64,000 bases of DNA from Takakia lepidozioides (taxonomy: Eukaryota > Streptophyta > Takakiopsida > Takakiales > Takakiaceae), in NCBI GenBank assembly GCA_030704615.1, contig CM060731.1:2976001-3040000 (forward strand), read 5' to 3'. Below are positions 34,923 through 48,619 of the stretch, one piece after another; positions within the stretch are counted from its first letter, which is position 1; each line of letters starts with the position of its first letter. The position numbers and the translations under genes were made by a program. The notes beneath the pieces are model-generated. The model was not told the origin of the DNA and searched no databases. It worked only from the letters and a program-made list of their open reading frames with translations.

Positions 34923-37900
34923 ATGGCGAATTGCAGTCTTATCAACTCTTTCCTGCTAGAAAATTCACGATATGCGGCCTTAGCAGTTGTAGGAACTCTA
35001 GGCCTAAGAGGCTACATGGTTGTGTGCCCATATGTAGTCTGGACATGCAAGCAAGCCAGCGTGTGTGGGTGGCAGGCGAGCCTGAGCACTCGAGCGAGCC
35101 AGTGGTGGGCATCAGTGCCAAGTGTAACCGCAGCAGTGGTGGTTTTGTGTGGGGCTATCTATGTCACAACTCTCCTTCTGGGATACGATTCCTTTGATGA
35201 AGTCTGTCTATCGCCATCAAGCATTGTCCACAGATGGCAAGGTGTGCCATATTCTACCCTTTTGGACACAATATGTCAGTGTTTGCTTTGCTCCATGACT
35301 GGAAATGTTACATAAATGAAGCCAACTTACAAGCTGTTTCTGAGGTCTGATCGCATGTTTCAACTTATTGAGAAGTGTACTATCCTCTGTGGGAAATGGT
35401 AGATTGCATTAGAACCATTTGGTGCTGTCAATTACCTGGCTTGCCATAAGGTGCAGTGCATCATCTGCTCTTCCCTTCCCTATAAATTGGAGGTAAGTGG
35501 AAGAATCTGTCATTGCCCACGCTTAGCCCATGTTCATCTTTCTGGATTAATGTCTGAAAGTAAGGTGTTTTAATGTAGTTATGTTCTGTCTCCTATCATC
35601 TCAAGTCAAATTGCCTCAAAAACAAGTGTTGTCTGTATTGTCTGTATTTACTTGGATGCTGGAGAAAATGGTCTTGTTGAAATTGGCATCGAGCCCAGAT
35701 GTAGGGTGCTAACTTGATTAGATGCAATTTCAGTCCATCTACTAGAGTTACAGTTAGAAAGTCTACTGGAAAGTGAATCCTAGTTGGCTCTACTCATTCA
35801 TCACCTTGGACAAAGGGCGCAGTGTACCGGGCATATACATCGGCGGTGTTCCACGCCTCTATCTTGCATGTGGTGTTCAACATGCTGGCATTGGTCCCCA
35901 TCGGCAGTGCCTTGGAGCGCATGCTAGGATCTTTTCGCTATCTCCATGTCCTCTTTCTATTGGCGACCAGCAATGCTCTTATCCAGGTCGTGATAGCTTA
36001 TGTGGCAGCCTACAATCCTGTACACGGGTATCTGAGCCTACTGTATGAGTGCGGGATTGGCTTCTCTGGGGTGATTTTTGCACTGATTGTTATGGAGACC
36101 AGCCTAAGTACTGCCCAAACACGCAGGTGCGCCAGTTTTGTTGAGTAGCTGCTTACGTTCTTATCCATTAAAACACGTGTTGACTTACTTAGGCAGCTTG
36201 AAGAAGACTTTTGTCTTTGTTGACAGGTAAGTCTTGTGGTCAGATAGGCTTATACCATTATGCTCTAGGTCAGTAGCTATTTTGAATGAGCCTTCCCTCC
36301 TTTGTTGGCGACCCAACAACAGGAGAAGTGATGTTTGCTGCCTTCACTGTGGGTGAGGTGCATAATGGGCATTGAAGAGAGTTTTCTGAATCTTACTGTT
36401 CTGTTTGCCCTTTGCTTCAGAAACCTGTCAAGGGCTGGGTAATCTGAGCCGTGTGGTGCTGTTGTGCAGCATCTTTGGATTCTTCAATGTGCCGGCAAAA
36501 TGGTAAGTATTGTCATTAAGTTTCAGCTGTAGTTACAAAGGGCAGATTTCAGCTCCAATAAGCAATCAAAGGAAAATTGCACTTGATTGAGAGCAAAGTT
36601 CGTACATGTTAGGTACACATCCATTTTTCTGCATAGGTTAGGCAGCATTGCTTTGCACATGGGGATTGTGGCTTATGATGCATTTTTGAGGATGAGTAAG
36701 ACATTAGTTGGAGGCTTGGAAATTCTACAAACGACCCTATCAATTCTACTTGATTGAGGTAATATAGCAATTCAGCAGCATGCATGTCCCTCGGCCGGTT
36801 TCTTCAAGTTTGGGGGATCTAATCCAAGGAGGTTACAAATACTTGTAGTAGCTCATCAAGGCCATGGGTTACAACCTCTCTAACATGCCGTGAGCTGGGA
36901 TATGGTGGGCAGGTATCCATGGGCGCTTCTCATACTATTTCAGTTTTTGATGCCAAGGGTGTCACTGCTGGGGCATCTTAGTGGCATCTTATCTGGCTTT
37001 GCTTGTTCGTTCCCTCTTATACCTTTTAAATTATTTCTCGTAGGACAAAAGAGAGGGAGAATTGAGGTTGAGTCTCATCAAGACTGCAGCATGTGACTGG
37101 CAACATACGATGTAATGGAGCGTTGGTTATAAGGCTGTCCTATAGGACAGAGAATATACTCATGAGACATTGTTTGCTGTAGCCTTGTGACCATAGACCC
37201 TGTGCCCAGTTTGGGTTGAACAAAAAGGAATAGGAGAGAATGTACCCATGAGACGTTATTTGCCGTAGCCTTGTGGCCATAGACAGGGAATAGGAGAGAT
37301 TGTACTCATAAGACGTTGTTTGCCGTAGCCTTGTGGCCATTGACCCAGGGAATAGGAGAGAGAGAGAGAGAGAAAGTGAAAGAGAGAGGAACAAAAGAAC
37401 TTATAATGTCCCTAGGTGGCCCAGGGGGCGAGCTAGATAGGACCCTTCTTTATATGACATATGGAAGTTGGGTCTTGTTGTAATGCATTCATAGAAACTG
37501 TGATGCAGATACCTTTGGCCTCTTTAACGTATTGTTGCTCAGCCCTGCAAAGTATGCTAACATTGAAGGGTCACACCTCCTCGTAAGTTCTCGCCCACAC
37601 TATGATGTACATTTGGAACACCTCAAGAGTTGAAAGACTTGTCAATGTGGCCACATACAACTTGCTTGAAACTTGCCGTTGTGTTTTCCATTGTTAAGGA
37701 GAATTTGTTGCAAATGTCATCTTCACCATGTAACTCATTAGGGAAGGGGAAAGTAATGGAAAGTAATTCAAATGTTCTTGTCCATATGCTCAGTCCATAT
37801 TGTGCAATTCTGAAGGATTTGGGCTTTTCTTACTCTCATGCAACTAACTTTGGTTTTGTGATCGATGTTGGTTGCACTACCAAACACATAAATATCTATT

Positions 37901-40900
37901 TGCAAAGACATGCTTGGAGTGTGCGGGAGGGCAAAATGGGTGGAGATGTTTTTAAACTTATAATAAAGGTTGGGATTGTGAAAGCAGGCACCACTTATCA
38001 GGAGGTCTGGCTTCATTGTCGGGGGGAGTGCTGGCACTCCCTCGCTTTCTCTCCCCTCCTATTCAATGCCCAGGTGAGTATTGGTTGTTGGTGGTGCTGA
38101 TCATACGTGGGTCCTAATTGTGTGCCCTAGGAGCAGAGCTTCCATAAGACTGTCAGCCCTAGTGCCCTCTTTCCCAGGCATGCCTGACTATGTAATGCAG
38201 GTGGATACTAAAATATTTGAAGCCAGCTTCGCTCATTTAGTTTTCACGTTGTCAGACTTGGTTCTCGTCCCTCAAGCTGTCACCAAGGTTACTTCTTTAA
38301 TGATGGATTCTGGTGCTTCCCTCACATTTGAAAGGGTTTTGCTTTGAAGGTGCAGAAAATGCTCTCTGGAGTATGAGATCTTGGTTAATCCACTTGTGGT
38401 TGCATGGGGTGCAGTGCTGGTGGGCGAGTGTACAGAAGGGTGATGAGCAGCATGCAATCGTGGATGCCGCAGGCACAGCAGCCTCCAACAGATGAGGTTT
38501 ACATCAGCTTCATTTTTTAATTGAAGCTCCTTTTGGCACCACATAAAACAACTTTCTTCAGTGGCTCATGTGAACATAGCTATAAATGGCTGTTTGTTAT
38601 TTTATTTGTGCTATTTTGAGATTGAAGCTGTCAAGTCACACAGGCACCGTTGAAATTGAGAGCTTTAATATGGACAGAATGAATTGGGGCTATAGAAGAA
38701 TGACCTGAGAGTCCTGGAGTCTCAGCAGCTTTTTATTTCTTTGGCCTTTTATTGTGTTTTCTCAAAGACGTTATGTATCGCACACGAACGTTGATTTTGT
38801 AGGTCACCAGTCACAAATGGCAGATAGTTGACAAGTACGCAATCATTCCTCCTGGTTGTAAGGCCTTTGTTCGTGTATTGACCTACAACAACTTGGATGT
38901 CTACAGAGGTTCCCTGGACGAGGGCAGGTGCTAGGACCTCCTAGTGCAATCCCACCACCACCAGTCAGACAACTACCTACATTCAATGCAGGAAGCCGGC
39001 GGCTGAAGACTGGTGGTAACCAGTCTGAGTTGCAAACAAGGCTCTTGGACCATACTAGTCAAGGATCGACACCTGAAATGCAACAGGGGGCCTCTGCCGT
39101 GACATCATCACCTGTCAGGTAATATTGCAATGGGCCCCCTGTGCTTGGTGGCTATTTCCTTAATGGGTATAGGGGGGAGAGAGAGGGAGAGAGGGGAGAG
39201 GGGCTAGGTCAAAGTTTTCATGGTTCGAGATCCACATATGATTTTGCATGCTGCAGCACCAAACATCATTTGGAACTTAGAGGGGGTTGATTGAGAGTGG
39301 CTTGCAGGTCAGGGGCTCTGGGACAAACAGGGCACCTTCAGGAACCAAGCAACACTGCTGAGGATCAGGTAAGTTGAGATGATCTGACATGGTGTGCCAT
39401 ATCCTGTTACTTGTCTGGATGGTGTTCTTTGTGGGGTGTGGTTGCATCTCATGTAAGAGTGAGACTCAGATATTTCCAAACAAGTTGCTTCTAACTTCAG
39501 TGTGTTTGGCATTCCTCCCTTAAGCTCCCGACGCAATGAATTCAAAATCAGATGGTGGGGTCAGCTGCAACGTATGGCTAATACCAGATATCCTAAGTTA
39601 AGCGACTCTATATCTTGGAAGCAGGACCGCCCTGTCAAACAGGCTAAATCCTGGCGGAAAAGGGTAGAAGAGATTTTCAAGGATCTGAATCTTAGTCCAC
39701 TAGCCATGACCCTGCTGGATAAATTTGGCTTAGAAGCTGAAGTTTCCGAAGCCATGTCTATTGCCAGGAAATTGTCTGAAGAAAATGAAGTTAGGCAGAA
39801 AACTTCCCTGAACCTCTTTCCAGTCTGTGACATGGGTGAGGCCATCACGGATGACCTCAAGGGTCTACCCACCCTCGGCACTAGACTGAAATTCAAACTC
39901 AGGGCGGGTAGCCTACCTTTGAACAACAAACAGTCGCAGAGAGGAAAGGGGGATTGTAAGTGCCCGTTGTGTGGGCAACCTGAAGACAATATTCACTTCC
40001 TGATTCATTGTCCTGGGTACTCTCACCAACGGGACACCCTCTTCAATTCCATCAAGGAAATTGTGCCTGTACCTCTGTTTAACAACTTTGAAAATCTTGA
40101 GGCTGAGCCAAAAGCCCAGGCCCTTTTGGGGTCTAGCTATTGGGCAAATCACACACATTAGATTGCTGCTTGTGTGAAGGGATTTCTGGAGGATATCTGG
40201 AAATCTCGGATCAACTGTTTATTCCAAGGTAAATCATACTACCGGCGTAAGCCCCTGACAAAGGTAGTTTCTGTCCCTATATGTTCAGTTCAAACTGGGC
40301 GCGGGGTCAATGGCCACAAGGCTACGGCAAACAATGTCTTATGAGTACAATCTCTCCCCTGAGCACACAGCAGATTGATGCTTGTGTGAAGAGATTTCTA
40401 GAGGTTCTCCTAGAGACAATTAATCCGAGAATCTCTAGATTCTCGAGATCTGGAAAACTCGGATTAATTGTCTGTTGTCATACTACTGGCATCAGCCCCT
40501 GACAAAGATAGTTTCTGTCCCTTTGTGTTCCGCCCAAACTGAGCGCGGGGTCAATGGCCACAAGGCTACGGCAAACAACGTCTTATGAGTACATTCTCTT
40601 CCCTGAGCCACGTCTGTTGCCAGGAAATTGTCTGATGAAAATGAAGTTAGGCAGAAAACTTCCCTGAACTTGTTTCCAGTCTTTGACATGGGTGAGGCTG
40701 GATGACCTCAAGGGCTTACCCACTTTTGGCACTAGAATTAAAGTTGAACTCAGGGCACCTTTGAACAGCAATCAGACACAGAGAGGAAAGTGGGATTGCA
40801 AATGCCCGTTATGTGGGCAACCTGAAGACAATATCCACTTTCTGATTCATTGTCCTGGGTACTCTCACCAGAGAGATACGCTCTTCAAATCCATCAAGGG

Positions 40901-42453
40901 AATTGTTCCTGTACCTCTAGTTACCAAGTTTGAAAATCTCGAGGCTGAGCCAAATGCCCAGGCCCTTTTGGGGTATAGTTATTGGGCACATCACACACAG
41001 CAGATTGATGATTTCTAGAGGGATATCTGGAGAACTAGGATCAAATGTCTATTTCAAGGTAAGTCATACTACTGGCGACAACCCCTGACAAAGGTAGTTT
41101 CTGTCCCTTTGTGTTCCGCTCAAACTGGGCATGGGGTCAATGGCCACAAGGCTGCGGCAAACGACGTCTTATGAGTACATTCTCTCCCCTAAAGCCCTTG
41201 CCCTGTTGGGGTCTAATTGCTGGGCAACTCACACACGGCAGATTGATGCTTGTGTGAAGGGCTTTCTAGGGGATATCTGGAAAACCCAAACTAATTGTCT
41301 CTAACAAGGTAATCACACTACCAGAGTGAGCCCCTCACAAAGGTAGTATCTGTTCCCTTTTGTTCCACCCAAACTGGGGAGGGGTCTTTGGTGTACGGCA
41401 AACGACTTCTTATGAGTACATTCTCTCCCCATATGTTTCATTAAGGGCTCCATAGTCACCCTGTCATTGTTGGATCTCAGGATTTGTTGAGGGAAGATGA
41501 ATGGAAGACAACTGGGTTTAGAGAGTAATGGGCATACTTTGGGTTCAGGAGATGCAAGGGGAGAATGGTAACCTTGCCATTTCAAGCCTTGTCTCTATGG
41601 GCTTTGACCAGGTAATCTTGTGCGCCAACATTTTGTGTTGAATTGTCCAGACAAAAGATTTCGTTTCTTCCTGGACGCTGTACTTGTTCCTATAGCCATC
41701 TGAACGAAAGTTTGGTACTTTTTAAACCAACCCTTTTTGCTCTGCCTAGGTGTGTTGAACTAGGACCCAGTTGTCAAATACAAACATCAGGATGGATTTG
41801 TGGTGTGGTTCGAATTTCACTAGGGGGTCATCACAGTTCGAGCATCCTAGCAAGCACTAAGTTACTGGTTGCTAATGTGCACGCAGACTACAGCAACCCA
41901 TGCATTGGTTGCTGCGAATGGGGACATCGTGTTGGCTGTTGAAATACTTAGTGCTCAGGTATGGGCATTTGCCATTCCATGATCGTCTTTTTGTGCAGTA
42001 AAGCACATACCAGCCTGCAATGCATGGTGTGCCAGATAAACAACTCAATGTACACCCATACAAGCCCATCTTGATGGCGGGGCCTGCCTATGGCCAACAT
42101 TCTTATGAAGAGCATAAGCTACTTAATGCAGGCATATGCACTACTACATGGGAATATTTGAACCAAAAAAGTCCATGTGTGATAACAGATTGATGTATTT
42201 AGTAGGAACTGAATTATTAGTATAGACTCTGAAAAATGACATCCGCATGAACAACATTTTCAGGCATAGCTGCAACCATGCTTGACAGAATATTCCATGC
42301 AGCAAAACAGACCTGTTCTATTGGGATTTGTATGCACTTCTTAGAATCACATCCACAGAACAAAACGCTAAATGGGTTGCTCAATTGACAGGCATTTACA
42401 GTGTTGTGTTTTGAACCACTGCAACTGTGTGCTGTTCTGACCTGCAGGGGTGA
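34923..42453 (+). CDS. RBL15: Rhomboid-family intramembrane protease with C-terminal UBA (RBL15 type)
   Basis: Twelve exons join in phase to 463 aa: 34923-35241, 35823-36126, 36470-36502, 36913-37004, 37509-37582, 37988-38073, 38131-38200, 38907-39118, 39308-39368, 41549-41611, 41887-41958 and 42448-42453. The order matches plant RBL15 as I know it: TRASQWWASVPS and a first membrane span, VFHASILHVVFNM, ATSNALIQ, GIGFSGVIFALI with the likely catalytic Ser188, FFNVPAKWYPW, VSLLGHLSGILSGF with His240, a Gly/Ser/Pro-rich tail, and a UBA-like end (LVSMGFDQ...NGDIVLAVEILSAQ, ~425-463). Both catalytic residues are present. About 50 N-terminal residues precede the conserved start, so the first ATG is uncertain; exon 7 and the 2-codon last exon are the weakest. 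Intron 4 and the intron at 39369-41548 hold LINE 3' ends. Confidence 0.85.
37148..37345 (-). mobile_element. Three head-to-tail LINE 3'-tail copies in intron 4 of RBL15
   Basis: On the minus strand the unit GGCCACAAGGCTACGGCAAA followed by an ACGTCTTATGAGTACA-like end occurs three times (about 37151-37195, 37237-37277 and 37298-37343). Each is followed by a TCTCTCCTATTCC-like spacer. This is the extreme 3' end of the zinc-knuckle LINE family, here without any coding part. Confidence 0.75.
39495..41432 (+). pseudogene. Head-to-tail array of four 5'-truncated LINE 3' ends
   Basis: Unit 1 (about 39500-40360) encodes RWWGQLQRMANTRYPKL, a CPLCGQPEDNIHFLIHC zinc-knuckle and a stop at 40159-40161. 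Unit 2 (40361-40610) restarts inside the same family at the TQQIDACVKRFLE codons. Unit 3 (40611-41195) restarts at about the VARKLSDENEVRQK codons and again carries the zinc-knuckle. Unit 4 (41196-41432) restarts just before the ALLGS-like codons. Every unit ends with GGCCACAAGGCTACGGCAAA followed by ACGTCTTATGAGTACA or a close variant, then TCTCTCCCC or TCTCTTCCC. All lie in one RBL15 intron in sense orientation. Confidence 0.8.
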
Positions 42454-45254
42454 GGTGCTAGGCAAGCCTTTGGATCGAGCCCTTGAGGTTTACTGTTCCT
42501 CTCATGATGATATGTAATTTTGAAGGGGGGGTTACAAATTCCTTTTGGAAAATTCTCGTCCTCAGATTCAAAAGGGTCAATCAGTTCTATAATGGCTGTT
42601 GATCCTGGGTGGTTGAGAGTTTGCCATCTCAGACAATCAGTTTAAGAAGTCCCAGGGATGCAGGCGTTGTCTCTAGTTGAGCTGCTTTCTGTGTTTACTT
42701 TTGAGTATCTTGGGAACCGGTGCGGAACCACTTTGTTTTGTTGGATAAAAAGATGGGAGCACTATCTCAAAGAGCGGCTCCATTTGGGCATTTGAAGCAG
42801 TCTTGGTTGCTCAAGGCTCAATGGAAGGGTGGGGGAATAATACCACATGCACTCAATGTCTTCTCTTTTTAATGAAAATTTTGATCAAAATGAGGACTTT
42901 ACATAGATTAATACTGTTCTCGTTGATAGTAGGAAGAAGCCAACAGAAGTATGCCCAAAATCTTCAAAAAATTCGTTAGCAGCTCTGTGAGGGCCGTGAT
43001 TATGGGTTGGCAAATTGCCAATTAAGTTTGACGTTTGCCGAGATTCATTTTTGACATGTGATTAAATTGTCTATCAAATGTTATAAATTCTTTTTCCTTA
43101 AGGGTCACTATCCCATCCTCTATTAAGTATTAAGACTCAGGGGCCTATCTGGCCGGGATTCCCCCTCCGATATTGTTCTCCCTTAATGGATGATGGGTAG
43201 TTGGAAGGGAATGAAGATGTGACTCTAAGTGGATGCTCTGTGTTACTGTAACAGCTAGTTTAGGATGAGGTTAGGTCAGGTGGCAGATTTTGGTGATGTA
43301 GGTGGACTGGGATCTGGTTGCCCACTGTGACTGTGCCATATGGCCTATTGTTTTCTTTTTTTCTTTTTTGTTCTTCACATATTCCAATGTAAATGTGGTA
43401 GCACTTCTAAATTTTAATGATGATAAAACCACCAAACAGAAATCAATGGTTTATTTTTGAAACCCTCAAAAGTTCAACCCTTTGGTTTTGTGGTGAGAAC
43501 ATTTCAATTTACTAACATATTACGATAGTACAAATACATATATTATAAATATGATAATTATATTAACTAATGACATATCAAATTTCTTAATATTGGAATT
43601 TTGTCCTTTTTCTTCTTCTTTTTCTTCTTTTTTTTTGTAAATAGGAGAATGTCCTTTATATATATTATGGACAATTTAAAATATAGATCTATTAATATAT
43701 TATAAATACACATGAACAAAATTTATGACATATACCACATAACATTATGACTCAACTTTACAAGACTCCCTAAATAGCCTAGTCAAAAAATGTATCTTGG
43801 TACAATAGATGCTATTTATCCATATCTATTTTCTAATATATTTTTTCAAAATACTGGATCATCTATAGTCTGTCATTCATAATGGGATGACCGGTTAGAG
43901 CCGATTATCAATGTAGTCAAAGATCCATAAATATGTAGGGTTCAAAATACACGTATATGCCTGCTTTGTTTCATCATATTTAAAAGCCATCACTTAACAT
44001 TTATCATCATACTTAATGTGTCGAAAACCTGTTTAATGTGTCCAACACCAATTAAACGAAGCCCAAGTCTAACCCTCATTTATATTACACTAACACATAC
44101 TAATTTGAGAGTCTCTTATGTTAGTCTAGAATGTTATGTAGATGTATGTTCATCTATATAGTCTCTATGTTTAAATATTTTATAAAACCTTTATAGAATC
44201 CACTCTTGACGAGGAACAATAGGCATAAAATGAAGCGGCTCTTAGTTATGTCAGCTATAGTGGAAGACTTTTCTTTCTAGAATAAATACAATACCATTAA
44301 TTGACTAAATACGTTTGATTTTAAAAATTAATAACATCTTTAAATTAAATTTATAGTGAAGGACTATTGCCTCTGTTTGGAAGATAAAAACCTTCTAATG
44401 GCCTTAAAAACCTTTTAAAACTTAAACATTGTTCTCAAAAGTCGTTACTAATAGTGCGAATCAATGATATTGTGGAAATCGACGATATCATATTTTAAAA
44501 AATGTGATCCGAATCAATGATATTGTGAAAATGATATATATCATTGGGCGGTGTCCCATACGAAAGCCTTCACGGCGAGGTTACTGTCAAAGAGGTTATT
44601 TTTTCCTCTCATTATAATTATGGGGCCTGATTTGTAAGCAGTTGTCCCCAGGTGTTTTTGTTTCTTCTTAAGAGGGGAAGTAGCCCTCAGTAAAACTTTA
44701 TTGATAAGGGGATAATTATTACAGGTGTGTCCCTTGTAAGAAAATAAAAATAAACATAAATACAACAGGGCTATGGGCTGTGGGTCTGGGTTCAAACCCC
44801 TGTCATCTGTCACTCTGCCTTCGGGCCACTCTGCCTTCGGGCCGGGCATTGCCTTGTAGTGCCTCCATGGCTTCACCAAGGGGTTTGTTCTGCCCCTCAA
44901 GCCCTAGTCGCTAGGGCTGGTGTTTTCTTGGACAAACTAAAAATAAAAATCATAAAGTAAGTAGTATGATTAATTTATCATACAATCAATTGAACTTGTT
45001 TGAAAATTAAACATAATCTTTTACTAAAAAAGCAGCTAGTCGCGTAATGGCTCCACCCTAATCACAAAATTGAAATGGTGCTGCTGGCAGTCCTGATAAT
45101 AATAAATTAAATGCAAGAAACAAATACGAAAAGATAAAATTGAATGTGGAAGTCATTTATGATAAATTAGAGAAAATATATAGATCTGAAGGGATATTAA
45201 ACAACATGGTTTGGTAGTTTGAAAGCTATATATATGTTTGTGATATGTCCAATA
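42454..45254. other. Intergenic AT-rich region, no gene seen
   Basis: No coding frame is supported. From about 43380 the base composition becomes strongly AT-rich. The only structured part is the possible SINE at 44560-44930. Confidence 0.5.
44560..44930 (-). mobile_element. Possible tRNA-derived SINE or retroposon fragment
   Basis: On the minus strand a GGGTTTGAACCC word (about 44790-44801) resembles the B box of tRNA-derived SINEs. A GGCCCGAAGGCAGAGT unit duplicated in tandem lies just upstream, where an A box would be expected, but the A-box match is poor. No flanking duplication was found. Confidence 0.25.
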
Positions 45255-45299
45255 TGCCTCCATAACTCCTTATATACATTGTTGGTTAGGTGTAAACTA

Positions 45300-45995
45300 A
45301 AATTCTGAAGTTTGCAAAACTGAAAACTGAAGTCTGTAAAACTGAAATCAATGGTAGTTAAAAATTAACTGAGATGTCTGAAAAACTGGCTGAAAATCTT
45401 ACTGTAAACAGAAAATTGAAGTCTGTAAAACTGAAATCAATAGTAGCTAAAAAATTAACTGAGATGTTTGAAGGACTGGCTGAAAATCTTGGAAACTGAG
45501 GTCTGTAAAACTGAAAATTGAAGTCTATCTGGCTGAAAATCTTGCTGAAAACTGAAAACTGAAAACTGAGGTATGTAAAACTCAAAGCTGAAGTCTATAT
45601 AACTGAAAATTAAAACCTGTAAAACTTAAAACTGAAATCAATGGTAATTAAAAAAATTAACTGAGATGTCTGCTATAAACTGAAAACTGAGGTCTGTAAA
45701 ACTGCAAACTAAAGTCTATAAAACTGAAATAAACGATAGTTAAAAAATTGACTGAAGGTCTGGCTGAAAATCTTGCTTAAACTGAAAAGTGAGGTATATA
45801 AAACTGAAAACTAAATATATTGGTAATAAAAATTAACTGAGATATCTGAAGGACTGGTCGAAAATCTTGCTGTAAACTGAAAACTGAAGTCATAAAAACT
45901 GAAATCAATGGTAGTGTTAAAATGAACTGTGATGTCTGAAAGACTGGCTGAAAATTTTGCTGTAAACTGAAAACTAAGGTCTATAAAATTGAAAA
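45300..45995 (-). repeat. Minisatellite, copy B
   Basis: Same ~90-bp units as at 28250-28899 in inverted orientation. Here the array continues past the point where copy A is cut by the N gap. Confidence 0.8.
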
Positions 45996-48142
45996 TTGGC
46001 AGGAGCAGTCAAGCGAGAGTACGCTCTGCTATGTGTAGATGACCTAGATCATACAACATACTAAACTATATGATGTTTTCATGTCTATTCTGCTTCAGCT
46101 TTGCAATCATTTAGTATATGCTAGGACTTGCTGTTGCTCGGATTTAATTTGACTTTCTACATCTATAGGCTATTTTGTTTTGCTTCATACTTCAATTTTC
46201 AGTTTTACAGACTTCGGTTTTCAGTTTACACCAAGATTTTTAGGGAGTCCTTCAGACATCTCAATTAATTTTTAACTTAACTTCAAACTTAAAGAGAGAA
46301 AATGATTTGCAACTAGAGAAAGAAGAGGCATAACAAGAAGAAAACAAAGGAGGTTGAGATAAACAGAAGGTCGCCTTTATACTCTGGAATGGTGCTCTTC
46401 TTGTGACATCCTTTCATAGGAGTAGTTATCAATGACCTAAATGAAAGACCTACAAATAAAAGACCTAAATGAACGTGCTTTTCTCTAACGTCCTTCCATA
46501 GGGGTTAGTTATGAATGACCTACATGAAAGACCTACAAATAAAAGACCTAAATGAACGTGCTCTTTACGTCTTTTCATAGGGAGTAGTTATGAAAGATCT
46601 AAAAATAAAATACCTGAAAAGGAAAGACCTAAAATGAAAGATTTTTTGTTTTAGATCATTTCTGTCACCCTGTGAACTTTTTCATCAAACACACTAATTC
46701 CTACAAAAACGAATATATATGACCTAAATGAAAAACTTTTGTTGTGGATCATTTCTGCCACCCTGTTATATTTCATCCCCCTTTGCAAAGGTTCGATTTG
46801 AAAACTTTGGTCATCCAAGATCAATGCTCTATACCATACAATTATTGAATTTTGCTGAATACTACAATCTACATATTATAACTTTTGTTCCACTATTTTT
46901 TCTTTTCATGAAACTAAAGCTTAAATTTAGCAAAAAGTATAGGTTCGATCCCAAACATCAAGTCCATGCCAATTATTAAGCATAATTGAATACGAGAATC
47001 CATATATCATAACTATTGTTCCAGTACTATTTGTTTTTTAAGAAACTAATGTTTATTTATGCAAATGTAGATTTGACCCCAAAATCATTTGGATGACACA
47101 TATTGTATTAAGGTGGAGGTCCAAATTTAGGTATAGGTACATCAAATTTGGGTATTTTTAGTGTAGGTGTTTTCTGGTGCAGGTATTATCTGGTGTAGGT
47201 ACATCAGGATCTTCGCTCTTAATGATGATGTTTTTATCTAAGTTTGCACTTGCAGCCCCGTTTGCTATCATATTTTAAGGTAATATATACATTTATATAT
47301 AATTTATATTACATGAAATTTGATTATAAAGGGAGCTACACTATATTTTGAGGCCAAAGTCTGGGATAGCATTTATCTTAAGTTATAAATACGGATATGT
47401 AAAGTGACAAAAAGGTAAGATACAATGCTAATTGAAATAAAATATTAAACTGGATATGTATCAATATAAAATTTAGTGCCATAACATATGCTACACTAAA
47501 TTGCTGTTTGATGTAAACTACCTACCTCTTGGTGTTCTCTCCTCTCCTCTTCAATCCTATCTCTTCATGTTTCAGTGGCTCGCCAACCTTTGGTGGAATG
47601 AGTTCGTTTGTCCATCAACACTCGAAATGAAGGAGAACCCTACCGGTGTTCCAATAGGAGCTATGTGAATGAAACTCCATCAACGTAGTTACTTGCGATT
47701 GTTGAGCACTATATGGGGCACATGTGTAAGCACACAAGTTGTATGGGAATATTGAGCTCTCATGATCAGGACGTATTACCATGCGGATACTTTGATCACA
47801 GTTGTTAATGCTTATAAGTGTTGGAGCCACGAATTTCTACATCGACTATTTGCAATTGGGGTGCCTGTCGTGAATACATTGAGGTTGTAGCAAATTACTA
47901 AGCTTCTCACAAAAATATAAGGTTGGTTCTTCTTAGAAGAATCCCTATCTTTCATGCATAGACTCAAAATGTTAGCATCTACCCGCGTGGATTTCATTCA
48001 CTGACATTCGGATGGATTGCAAAATTTGCGAGGTAACCTACTGGTCTTGACATGTTTCATTCACAGAGGGTGGAAAATGCTGAACGAGCTACCTAATCTC
48101 TTACATATATATATACAAGTTGAACAGTGCTAGCCTGGCGTC

Positions 48143-48619
48143 ATGGCAACCAAAGTACTAGTAGTGCCAGGGAGCAGCCCCAATACCAACCATGGTGGAG
48201 GATGCAGTGTGTGTGCTCAGGAGCACCCAGGCTCTACCCAACAGACAATCTTTAAGTATCTAGAGGAGAAGTATGAGGGAAAAGATACCTGCAAAGATGA
48301 AAACCCAGTTAGGTTTTGCGGCTTAGAAGAGTCCTCAAGAAAAGTCGAAACGACCTCAAGCGTACAAAGCAGGGCAGATTGCCTCCAACACTACAAGTTC
48401 GCCTCCCCAGTCCGCGATCTGTAGGTAGGAGGCGTGCTTACCAACGAGAACGACGACCTCCCGAGAAAAAGAATTCTGCAAAGATTAAACGGAGAAACCC
48501 GCACCAATTTGCTCCCAAATTAAAAAAGCCAAGGACCAAGAAGCAACAAAGGTGAGATCAGAAATCGATACTCAAAGTTCCACGACATGGAACGAAGAGA
48601 AGAAAAGATAGCGATGTAG
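48143..48619 (+). pseudogene. H1-like gene, copy B, frameshifted
   Basis: Corresponds to the gene at 25625-26110. A missing G right after the start (ATGGCAACC against ATGGGCAACC) and several further one-base changes destroy the frame; the GH1 part and basic tail are still readable in pieces. The breaks look like sequencing indels rather than evolved decay. Confidence 0.75.

Noticed and set aside
38201-38347. Continuation of RBL15 exon 7 as a longer open frame
   Set aside because: The following exon at 38907 needs phase 0, which ending at the GT after 38200 supplies; the extension has no similarity to the family.
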